The notes beneath the pieces were generated by a model that saw only the letters and a list, made by a program, of their open reading frames with translations, made no database searches and had not been told where the DNA came from. 25,752 nucleotides of DNA, taken from positions 1-25,752 of the forward strand of contig CAZOBN010000039.1 in NCBI GenBank assembly GCA_964577835.1, written 5' to 3'. A program made the translations under genes and the position numbers. Shown in pieces: positions 15,270 to 21,852 of this stretch (positions are counted from its first letter, which is position 1; each line of letters starts with the position of its first letter). The DNA is from CAVVYA01 sp964577835. Its GTDB lineage: Bacteria; Pseudomonadota; Alphaproteobacteria; SMXQ01.

Positions 15270-15383
15270 TCAGGCCCCGAGCCGTAAAAGGTAGATAAGA
15301 TTGGCAGCGTGTCCCTGTTTGAATGTGTCGGTACTCGGCATCTTTTCCGGCTTGAAGGGTTCCGCACGGCGCTTGAGCGGGTT
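15270..15383 (-). other. Coding-like remnant of unknown origin on the minus strand
   Basis: Between the HEPN-like ORF and AbiEi, the minus strand reads about 38 codons ending in the stop at 15270-15272, with a protein-like composition (for example NPLKRRAEPFKPEKMPSTD and KQGHAANLIYLLRLGA). No start or full domain is present, and I do not recognise the family. It may be the tail of a gene lost when the accessory patch formed, or chance. The rest of the 244-base gap (15182-15425) shows only the AbiE promoter/operator. Confidence 0.25.
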
Positions 15384-15439
15384 AGCGTTATGTGATAAAT
15401 ACGCGGCTATTCTACAGAATCGCCTATGATTTATCACAT
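15373..15439 (+). promoter_or_regulatory. AbiE promoter with inverted-repeat operator overlapping the abiEi start
   Basis: ATGTGATAAAT (15390-15400) and ATTTATCACAT (15429-15439) form a perfect 11-bp inverted repeat, 39 bp centre to centre. A weak -35-like TTGAGC at 15373-15378 places the left arm near the -10 position, and the right arm covers the second candidate start codon of abiEi. AbiEi antitoxins of known systems repress their own operon by binding two inverted-repeat arms, so this is the expected autoregulatory operator. Confidence 0.65.
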
Positions 15440-16064
15440 GCCGAAGGCTGCGACCCATACTCAGCGACAGCGGGCGGCCGAGCTGCTCAGGGAGCGTGGC
15501 ATCATGCGCCTCTCAGAGCTCAAGGACGCTGGCGTCCACTACCAGACGGTAGCGCGTATGGCCGAGGAGGGGGCTGTCCTACGCGTTGGACGCGGTCTCT
15601 ATCAGCTCCCGGACACAGAATATGCGCTTGCACACAGCCTTGCGGAAGTCGCGAAGGCCGTGCCCAAGGGCGTAATCTGCCTAATCTCGGCGCTGCAGTT
15701 CCACGAACTGACCCTGCAGATGCCGTCCGAGGTCTGGGTTGCGATCGGCCGGAAGGGCTGGCTGCCGCGCGTCCAGTACCCGCCCATTCGAATTGTCCGC
15801 TTCGGTGAGAAGGCGATGTCGATCGGCGTTGGGCGCCACCTGATCGACAAGGTCGAGACGCCGATCTTCGATCCGGCCAAGACCATCGTCGATTGTTTCC
15901 GGTACCGGAAGGAGGTCGGCCTCGACGTCGCCCTAGAAGGCCTCCGCAACGGTATCCGGCGGAAGAAAGCGCGTCCTGACGATATCGTCGCCTACGCTAA
16001 GGAACTCCGGATCTGGTCGGTGATGAAACCCTATCTCGACGCGACTCTGGCCGATGAAGGATAG
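15426..16064 (+). CDS. abiEi: AbiEi-type antitoxin / transcriptional regulator (type IV toxin-antitoxin)
   Basis: 212 residues: an N-terminal winged helix-turn-helix (about 10-62, with LLRERGIMRLSELKDAGVHYQTVARMAEEG and the LYQLPD wing end) and a C-terminal AbiEi domain (about 90-210). AbiEi proteins repress their operon and neutralise the nucleotidyltransferase toxin AbiEii without direct binding. The start is uncertain: ATG 15426 or ATG 15438, neither with a clear ribosome site, the latter inside the operator repeat. The stop overlaps the abiEii ATG by 11 bases, as expected of the bicistronic locus. The reading frame is intact although the toxin partner is not. Confidence 0.88.
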   Translation: MIYHMPKAATHTQRQRAAELLRERGIMRLSELKDAGVHYQTVARMAEEGAVLRVGRGLYQLPDTEYALAHSLAEVAKAVPKGVICLISALQFHELTLQMPSEVWVAIGRKGWLPRVQYPPIRIVRFGEKAMSIGVGRHLIDKVETPIFDPAKTIVDCFRYRKEVGLDVALEGLRNGIRRKKARPDDIVAYAKELRIWSVMKPYLDATLADEG

Positions 16065-16976
16065 GCCGAAGAACATCGCGCAATCGGTCCGGGACCGACT
16101 GAAGGCCGTCGCCGTGGCGCAGCGCCTGGACTACAACCTCGTCCTCACGCGCTACGTCCTCGAGCGGCTGCTCTTCCGGCTGGGAACCTCGACGCATCGG
16201 GATCGCTTCGCGCTCAAGGGCGCAATGCTCTTCGCGGTCTGGACGACTGACATCATCCGGCCCACCCGTGATCTCGATCTGCTCGGCTTCGGGGACTCTA
16301 ACGTGGAGGCGGTGCGCCACGCATTCGTCGATATCCTGGGTGTCGGCGTCCCCGAGGACGGGGTGGTCTTCGGTCTCGCCACGGTCGGAGCGGAGCCGAT
16401 CCGGGCGGAGCAGCTCTATGAGGGCGTGCGGGTGACGGCATTGGCCTTCATCGGATCGGCCCGGATCCCGGTGCAGATCGACATTGGCTTCGGCGACGCG
16501 ATCACGCCTGGGCCGAGGGACGAGGACTACCCCACGCTCCTCGATGCGCCGGCGCCGCGGCTCAAGGTCTATCCCCGAGAGACCGTTATCGCTGAGAAGT
16601 TCGAGGCGCTGGTGGCCATCGGCGCCCGCACCAGCCGTATGAAGTGTACTGTCTGCCGCGCCTGTTCGGCTTTGATGGTCAGACTCTGACCGACGCCATT
16701 CGTGCGACCTTTGAGCGGAGACTGACCGACATCCCGAGCGAGACGCCGCCAGCGCTCTCTCCCGAATTCGCGGCCGATACGGATACGAGCGCCAGATGGT
16801 CTGCCTTCGTTCGACGGACGCGGCTTCTGATGAAGCCGCCGACGATGGTCGAACTCGTCCAGGAGATCGCCGACTTCGTCATGCCACCGGCAAGAGCCGC
16901 ACGAGGCGATGGGCCCGTTCCGATCGAATGGTCCTTCCCGGATGGTTGGCATTCCGTCACCAGGGGTCGGGATTGA
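16054..16976 (+). pseudogene. abiEii: AbiEii-type nucleotidyltransferase toxin, frameshifted
   Basis: The gene opens as a typical AbiEii: ALKGAML (54-60), RPTRDLDLLGFG with D73 and D75 of the catalytic DxD, VQIDIGFGD with D143, and VIAEKFEALVAIG with K182. At about 16644, just after SRMK, the frame is lost and a stop follows at 16687-16689. The rest of the protein continues in another frame (16644-16976: YCLPRLFGFDGQTLTDAIRATF and on), as in intact relatives, which read SRMKD-hydrophobic-x-D-L at this point. About 13 bases coding for the conserved KDYYDL-like segment appear deleted. The encoded 211-residue product lacks the last conserved motif and the helical C-terminus, so the toxin is probably inactive unless this is a sequencing error. 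Confidence 0.8.
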
Positions 16977-17116
16977 AATACATACAGATGCTGATATCCG
17001 TGATGGAACCATGCTGGTAACGTAGCCGCGTGCTCACGAGGGCCGCATGTCCTTCAACAGCGGCGGTCTCGACCGGGATAACGCTCTGCCTGGGTTACCT
17101 TTTCTACGGTCTTGGA

Positions 17117-17257
17117 ATGGGAATGACCGAAGCGCTTCGCCACCAATATGAGGCCATGGCTGATATGCTGCGTGGCGAGGTTCCATCATTTGAATATCTG
17201 CTCAAGATCGCTACCGCATTGGAGGAGCAACCTAACGATAGCGCTCACGCGAAATGA
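17117..17257 (+). CDS. Small hypothetical ORF or gene remnant
   Basis: A 46-codon ORF (ATG 17117 or 17123; the frame extends upstream to a GTG at 17030). The product, beginning MGMTEALRHQYEAMADM and ending in a hydrophilic tail, is mostly helical with a protein-like composition. There is no clear ribosome site and no recognised family. It lies between the broken abiEii and a repeat/att-like sequence, so it may be the tail of a gene lost during island decay. The sequence from 17258 to 17460 contains no supportable gene. Confidence 0.25.
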   Translation: MGMTEALRHQYEAMADMLRGEVPSFEYLLKIATALEEQPNDSAHAK

Positions 17258-17337
17258 CGGGAGGAAGACACTTCCCTTGTCCACAGGAAACACTCGTCAA
17301 AAAGCCCTTAAAGTTGTGGACCCTACAAAGTGCATAC

Positions 17338-17358
17338 TGTTGGTATTATTGTTGGTAT
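17338..17358. repeat. Tandem 9-bp direct repeat, TGTTGGTAT twice
   Basis: TGTTGGTAT occurs at 17338-17346 and again at 17350-17358, a 12-base period, in an A/T-rich stretch. Such short phased repeats are seen as arm-type sites near the ends of tyrosine-integrase elements. A tRNA-3'-end-like sequence lies 55 bases on. No integrase gene is present, so the role is inferred. Confidence 0.4.
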
Positions 17359-17412
17359 GTGCCTCGACGATTGGAAAGTTTTGTAAGTAGAGTCAATAAG
17401 ATGCAGGAAGCC

Positions 17413-17434
17413 TTCGATTCCGCCCCCCGCACCA
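17413..17434 (+). other. Possible attachment-site remnant resembling a tRNA 3' end
   Basis: TTCGATTCC (17413-17421) followed by GCCCCCCGCACCA (17422-17434) looks like a T-loop plus acceptor strand and CCA of a tRNA or tmRNA. The bases before the loop do not pair well with those after it, and no anticodon arm or 5' half exists upstream, so this is not a functional tRNA. It could be a duplicated 3' end left at an integration boundary; it coincides with the change from accessory to GC-rich sequence. Confidence 0.3.
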
Positions 17435-17460
17435 TTCCCTTCAGAATTTGTGCGCAATCG

Positions 17461-17715
17461 TCAGCGGCGCCAAGCCGCCGTGAGCCTGCTCCCGGAGCGT
17501 AGGTCAGCGCGACGACCGCCGGTTCGGCTCCATCGATCCGCCGTCCCGCCCTGCCCGACTATGGTCCACGCTCTGCGGGTCCTGGCGGCCAAAACAAGCC
17601 TTCCACTCGTCACGGGTGAGTGTTCCTTGTCTTTGTTGTCTGGGCGCTTCACATTCGGATCGCTGCCGGTGCAAGCCGTGAAGGCTGCAAGCACCACGCG
17701 AGATCGACTTCGCAT
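17461..17715 (-). CDS. Small hypothetical protein, possibly exported
   Basis: An 84-codon minus-strand ORF whose ATG lies two bases after the stop of the DUF1194 gene. The N-terminus is basic, then short and hydrophobic (RSRSRVVLAAFTAC), which could be a weak signal peptide or lipoprotein signal. The remainder is arginine- and glycine-rich without a domain, and no ribosome site is evident. Tight spacing to DUF1194 is the main support; it may be only a downstream readthrough frame. Confidence 0.25.
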   Translation of the reverse strand: MRSRSRVVLAAFTACTGSDPNVKRPDNKDKEHSPVTSGRLVLAARTRRAWTIVGQGGTADRWSRTGGRRADLRSGSRLTAAWRR

Positions 17716-17717
17716 TT

Positions 17718-18563
17718 CTAATATAACGCCGAAAGCCGGCTCACCGGTTGCGGCGCCGCGGGATTCTCGGTGACCGCCATCCGGCGCGCCGGCATCTCGC
17801 CGGAAATTTCCAGGATCAGCTTGCGGCGGATCGCGGTGGCGAATTCCTCGAAGCCGCGCGCCGGCAGGCTGAAGGCGCCCGGGCCGCCGATGACGTAGGT
17901 TTCGTAATAGCGGTCGAGTTGTCCGTGGAACCCGCCCCAGTCGCCGGTGCCGTAATCGTCGGTGACGATCGGCAGGCCGTTGACGGCGATGCCGCGGGCG
18001 AGCGTGTCCTCGCGGGCGAAGGCGAGCGAGCCGCGGTTGTCCGGCCCGTCGCCGGAGATGTCGATCACCCGCCGCATGCCGTCCAACCCGTTGCTTTCGA
18101 TCATCTGTGCCGCCATGCGCATGGCGCCGCCGATCGACGTGCCCTGGCCATGGGTGCGGGGGCTCGCAAGCAGGGCATCGGCGAAGGCGTTGGCGCTCGC
18201 CGCATCGTGAATCACTTGCCAATCGACGATGACCCTGTTCCACGGTTGGCTCGACCAGTCGATATAGGCGACGGCGATCCTGCCGAGCGCGCCCGACTCG
18301 ATGGCGCGGATCACCTCGCGGCTGCGCAATGCCGCGGCGAAGCCCTGGCGCTGCAGCGCCGCCTCGCGCTCGTCGATGCTGGAGGACACGTCGGTCGCGA
18401 TGACGATCTCGAGATCGACCGCTTCCGTCGCGGCTGCCGGCAAAGCGAATGCGACGATGGCGATCAGGACGAGGAGGGCAGGCAGCCAGAATGGTTTGCT
18501 TTGCGCGGCGGCGCGGTTCTTCGCCGATGTCCCGCCGCTCGCGCTTTCGTGCTGAACGATCAT
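17718..18563 (-). CDS. DUF1194 (von Willebrand A-like) exported protein
   Basis: 281 residues. A hydrophobic segment at about 25-45 ending in PAAATEA is an uncleaved anchor or a signal peptide with an unusually long 24-residue N-region. The rest is a VWA-like fold: D58-V-S60-S-S62 is the metal-ion-dependent adhesion site, followed by GQGTSIGGAM (the threonine position) and VIDISGDGPDNRG (the later acidic loop), which are DUF1194 hallmarks. DUF1194 function is not established; VWA domains generally mediate metal-dependent protein contacts. GAGG lies six bases before the ATG on the minus strand. It is transcribed away from the ABC transporter, with a 342-base gap between them. Confidence 0.88.
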   Translation of the reverse strand: MIVQHESASGGTSAKNRAAAQSKPFWLPALLVLIAIVAFALPAAATEAVDLEIVIATDVSSSIDEREAALQRQGFAAALRSREVIRAIESGALGRIAVAYIDWSSQPWNRVIVDWQVIHDAASANAFADALLASPRTHGQGTSIGGAMRMAAQMIESNGLDGMRRVIDISGDGPDNRGSLAFAREDTLARGIAVNGLPIVTDDYGTGDWGGFHGQLDRYYETYVIGGPGAFSLPARGFEEFATAIRRKLILEISGEMPARRMAVTENPAAPQPVSRLSALY

Positions 18564-18841
18564 GTTGCGCCTCGAATGGCGAATCTGTGCAAGGGTATGC
18601 TGATCCGCGCGCCATCCTAGCGGTGCGGCGGGCCGGTTTCAGCCGAAAGGTGGGAACGGGCGGGGCGGGTGTGCCAAACAGCCGGCGCCTTCACGGCAGA
18701 CCTGTGGCAACCTTCATCAGTAATCCGTGGGCGCCCCGGGCCGCGCCGCCAGGCTCTTCGACCGGTTATCCTCTTGAAAACGTGATGGCGTTCCGAGGTT
18801 TTGATCGCCCGTCGGACGCCGGCTCGAAAGCGCCGGCCGAT

Positions 18842-18871
18842 TTGACAGCCCCGGCCTCCCAAGGCGATACT
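18842..18871 (+). promoter_or_regulatory. Strong sigma-70-like promoter of the ABC transporter operon
   Basis: TTGACA (18842-18847), a perfect -35, is followed after 18 bases by GATACT (18866-18871), four of six to the -10 consensus. The predicted start near 18878 would give an about 28-base leader before the binding-protein ATG at 18906. The rest of the 342-base gap from 18564 shows no gene, only a GCCGGC inverted pair at 18818-18837. Confidence 0.5.
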
Positions 18872-18899
18872 TCCCGCCAATCAACGAGGCTGGGAGGCC
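18853..18899. repeat. 9-bp inverted repeat flanking the -10 region of the ABC operon promoter
   Basis: GGCCTCCCA (18853-18861) and TGGGAGGCC (18891-18899) are perfectly complementary with a 29-base spacer. The left arm lies between the -35 and -10 boxes, and the right arm contains the GGGAGG ribosome site of the binding-protein gene. If the promoter call is right the left arm is not transcribed, which favours a DNA operator; from an upstream promoter the arms could instead form a hairpin hiding the ribosome site. Confidence 0.45.
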
Positions 18900-18905
18900 C
18901 ACGAC

Positions 18906-19964
18906 ATGACCATGACGATCACGACAAGCGCCCGCACGCTCGCCAGGACCGCATTTGCCGTTTTGCTCGCCGGAACGGCCTTCGTGCTGCTGCCGACCGC
19001 GGTCAGCGCCCAGGACCGGCCCTGGCTGGACCAATCCTTGCTGGCCGCCGCCAAGAAGGAAGGCAAGGTCACCGCCTACGGCTCGATGAACGAGGAAGAG
19101 GCGCTGCCGGTCTTCAAGGTCTTCCAGGACGCCACCGGCATTCCCGTTGAATATGTGCGCGCTTCCGACACCCAGCTGATGTCGCGCATCACGGTCGAAC
19201 AGCGCGCCGGCAAGCAGTCGTGGGACGTGCTGCAGACCACGGCCGTCAACAAGCTGCCGACCGCCTGGCTTGCCCAGTTCGATCCTTCGGAAGCGAAGAA
19301 TCTGCAACCCCAGGCGAAGGATCCGGACCGCCGCTGGTACGGCGTTTATGCCAATTACAATTCGCCGGCTTACAACACCGACAAGGTGAAGAAGGAAGAT
19401 CTGCCCAAGACCCTCGAAGACCTCGTCAAGAAGACCGAGTGGAAGGGCCGCGTCGCCATCGATTACAGCGACAACGAATGGCTGCGCGCGGTGATCCAGC
19501 ATTACGGCGAGGACAAGGGCAAGGCGCTGGTCAAGGAGATCGTCCAGAAGCTCGACGTCAAGGTGGTCAAAGGCCACTTGGCGCTCGCCCGCTCGGTCGG
19601 CGCAGGCGAATACTTGATCGCGCTCAACAACTACACGAACCTGACGCTGAACGTGAAGCTGGGCGGCGGCCCGACCGACTTCTGGGTGCTCGAGCCGGTG
19701 GCGGTGTTCTACGGCCAGGTCGGCGTCAATGCCAAGGCGCCCAACCCGAACGCCGCGCGGCTGCTCTCCAACTTCGCGATCAGCCGGGAAGGCCAGACCC
19801 TTTTCACGAAACGTGGCCGCATTCCGACGCGCGCCGACGTCGAATCGAACCCGCCGGGCGTGCTCAAGGCCTACGAGGGCAAGAAGGTGGTATCCGCTGT
19901 CATGTCGTCCCAGGAGGAAGACAAGTGGCAGAAGCTCTTCAAGGAGCTGTTTGCGGTTCGTTGA
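18906..19964 (+). CDS. ABC transporter periplasmic binding protein, iron/AfuA type
   Basis: 352 residues with a signal peptide (about 1-35, cleavage after AVSA) and a family 1/AfuA-type solute-binding fold: KKEGKVTAYGSMNEEEALPVFKVF near the N-terminus and the late NPNAARLLSNFAISREGQTLF stretch are characteristic of Fe(III)-type binding proteins. With the following permease and ATPase it forms an importer. Tyrosine-based iron binding is not certain: several tyrosines exist, but I cannot place the classical YY pair, so 2-aminoethylphosphonate, polyamine or another ligand is possible. GGGAGG lies seven bases before the ATG, inside the right arm of the inverted repeat. Confidence 0.88.
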   Translation: MTMTITTSARTLARTAFAVLLAGTAFVLLPTAVSAQDRPWLDQSLLAAAKKEGKVTAYGSMNEEEALPVFKVFQDATGIPVEYVRASDTQLMSRITVEQRAGKQSWDVLQTTAVNKLPTAWLAQFDPSEAKNLQPQAKDPDRRWYGVYANYNSPAYNTDKVKKEDLPKTLEDLVKKTEWKGRVAIDYSDNEWLRAVIQHYGEDKGKALVKEIVQKLDVKVVKGHLALARSVGAGEYLIALNNYTNLTLNVKLGGGPTDFWVLEPVAVFYGQVGVNAKAPNPNAARLLSNFAISREGQTLFTKRGRIPTRADVESNPPGVLKAYEGKKVVSAVMSSQEEDKWQKLFKELFAVR

Positions 19965-20047
19965 ACCGGTAGGGACCATGCGTCAGTACAGACAGGAGAG
20001 GGCCGGGCCATTCTTCGGAATGATCCGGCTCAACGGGGGTCGTTATT

Positions 20048-21799
20048 TTGACAGCCGGTGACAGCGTCGGCCGCATGCAGGGCGAACGCGGCATGTTCGC
20101 CGGCCTGGCGCAATCGCTGCGGCCGGCCAATCTCGTCCTGCTGATCTGTGCGGCGATCGCGGGCTGGCTCGTGCTGGTGCCCCTCGCGGCGCTGTTCTAT
20201 ACGGCGTTCGCCGAGGATACGCCGTTCGGCCCCGGCGGCTTTACCCTGCGGAACTTCGTCGACGCCTATTCGAGCTATCAGATCCTGGGCGTGCTGTGGA
20301 CGACGCTCGTCTTCGCCACGGGAACCGCGGCGCTCACCTTCGTGCTCGGCGCGGCGGTCGCCTGGGTCGTCGAGCGCACCGACGCGCCCGGCCGCAGCCT
20401 GTTCCACACATTGGCGTTGCTCTCCTTCGCCGTCCCCGGCCTGCTCACCACCATGGCCTGGATGCTGGTGCTCAGCCCCAACATCGGTTGGGCGAACGCG
20501 CTGCTGCGCGACGTGTTCGGCTTCAGCGAATCGCCGTTCAACATCTATTCCATGGGCGGCATGATCTGGGCCCTGAGCAGCCACTATTTCCCGCTCGCCT
20601 ATCTTCTGATGGGGCCGGCCTTCCGCGTGCTCGACATCCGGATGGAGGAAGCCGCCGTCATGTCCGGCGCCGGCACCCTGCAGGTCGCCTCGCGGGTCAC
20701 CCTGCCGCTGCTGCGCCCGGCGATCCTGTCGACCATGCTGCTGCTGTTCATCCGCGGGATCGAGAGCTTCGAGGTGCCGCGCCTGATCGGCATGCCGGCG
20801 CGTATCTTCGTCCTCACCACGGACATCCAGTCGGCGACCGCCGAGGCGCCCCCCAAATTCGGCATGGCGGGCGCGCTCGGCCTCATCCTGCTGCTGATCT
20901 GCGTCGTCGGCGTCTATCTCTATCGCCGCGCCACGGCCAATGCGGAAGCCTTCGCCACAGTGACCGGCAAGGGTTATATGCCGACCATGATCCGGCTGCG
21001 CCAATGGCGCTGGCCGGTGAGCCTCGCCATCGGCCTGATGTTCTTCCTGGCCCTCGGACTGCCGCTGTTCACGCTGGCTTGGCAGTCGTTCTTCCGCAAC
21101 GTGACCAGGCCCGACGTCGCCGCCTTTGCGTCCATGAGCTGGGACAATTACCGCTATATCCTCGGCTATCCGATTTTCCTCAACGCGGTAAAGAACAGCG
21201 TGTCGCTGGGCGCCATGGCCGCGACCACGGTCGTGCTGCTGACCTTCGTCATGGCCTGGATCGCCCAGCGCACGCGGACGCGCTTCGGCTGGACGCTCGA
21301 CGTGCTGGCCTTCGCTCCGATCGCCATCCCGAGCGTCATCATGGGCGCGGCCATCCTGTTCGCCTATCTGATCATTCCGCTGCCGGTCTACAACACGATC
21401 TGGATACTGCTGATCGCCTATATCACCATGAACCTGCCCTATGGCATGCGCTTCACGGCGAGCGGCATCGTGCAGATCCACAAGGAGCTGGAGGAGGTGG
21501 CGCAGATGAGCGGCGCCGGTCTGATCCAGACCTTCCGCCGGGTGCTGCTGCCGCTGCTGGCGCCGGTTCTGGTCGCCGCCTGGCTTTATATTTTCGTGCT
21601 CGCCGTGCGCGAGCTTTCGGCCTCGATCTTCCTGGCCGGCCCCGGCACCCATGTGCTCGGCACCATCAGCCTGACCATGTGGGAGGAAGGCGGCAGCTTC
21701 GGCGCGGTCTGCGCGCTCGGCATCATCCAGATTCTGCCGCTGGTCGTCATCGTCATGGTCATGCGGCGCCTCGAGACCATGGTCAGCAACCGCGGCTGA
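20048..21799 (+). CDS. ABC transporter permease, fused double MetI domain (FbpB type)
   Basis: 583 residues with two homologous six-helix permease halves, the layout of FbpB/SfuB iron(III) permeases. Each half has an EAA loop that contacts the ATPase: EEAAVMSGAGTLQVASRVTLP around 199-220 and EEVAQMSGAGLIQTFRRVLLP around 480-502. The first transmembrane segment follows NLVLLICAAIAGWLVLVP near residue 30. The start is taken as TTG 20048 because a GGGGG ribosome site lies nine bases upstream; ATGs at 20075 and 20093 lack one. It lies 83 bases after the binding-protein gene and 53 bases before the ATPase. Confidence 0.92.
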   Translation: MTAGDSVGRMQGERGMFAGLAQSLRPANLVLLICAAIAGWLVLVPLAALFYTAFAEDTPFGPGGFTLRNFVDAYSSYQILGVLWTTLVFATGTAALTFVLGAAVAWVVERTDAPGRSLFHTLALLSFAVPGLLTTMAWMLVLSPNIGWANALLRDVFGFSESPFNIYSMGGMIWALSSHYFPLAYLLMGPAFRVLDIRMEEAAVMSGAGTLQVASRVTLPLLRPAILSTMLLLFIRGIESFEVPRLIGMPARIFVLTTDIQSATAEAPPKFGMAGALGLILLLICVVGVYLYRRATANAEAFATVTGKGYMPTMIRLRQWRWPVSLAIGLMFFLALGLPLFTLAWQSFFRNVTRPDVAAFASMSWDNYRYILGYPIFLNAVKNSVSLGAMAATTVVLLTFVMAWIAQRTRTRFGWTLDVLAFAPIAIPSVIMGAAILFAYLIIPLPVYNTIWILLIAYITMNLPYGMRFTASGIVQIHKELEEVAQMSGAGLIQTFRRVLLPLLAPVLVAAWLYIFVLAVRELSASIFLAGPGTHVLGTISLTMWEEGGSFGAVCALGIIQILPLVVIVMVMRRLETMVSNRG

Positions 21800-21852
21800 G
21801 CCATGTACGAAAATTCAAGCAAACGCAAAATCGGCAAAAGGGAACAGAGGCC

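Noticed and set aside
16644..16976. Separate 110-residue gene after abiEii
   Set aside because: Its content continues the AbiEii family C-terminus without its own ribosome site; it is the out-of-frame remainder of the toxin.
17401..17434. Functional tRNA gene
   Set aside because: Only a T-loop and acceptor-like end; no 5' half, anticodon arm or paired T stem.
17461..18615. 384-codon minus-strand ORF overlapping DUF1194
   Set aside because: Arg-rich alternative frame; only its last 84 codons, after the DUF1194 stop, are kept as a low-confidence ORF.
18853..18899. Riboswitch or RNA hairpin reading of the 9-bp inverted repeat
   Set aside because: The left arm lies inside the predicted promoter, so it would not be transcribed from that start; kept as a repeat/operator only.
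18717..19979. 420-codon minus-strand ORF antisense to the binding protein
   Set aside because: The plus-strand frame has a signal peptide and solute-binding motifs; the antisense product has no family features.
20030..21652. 540-codon minus-strand ORF and a 558-codon plus-strand ORF (20296-21972) over the permease
   Set aside because: Extreme Arg/Gly/His/Gln-rich composition from GC-rich shadow frames; the permease frame has clear transmembrane helices and EAA loops.
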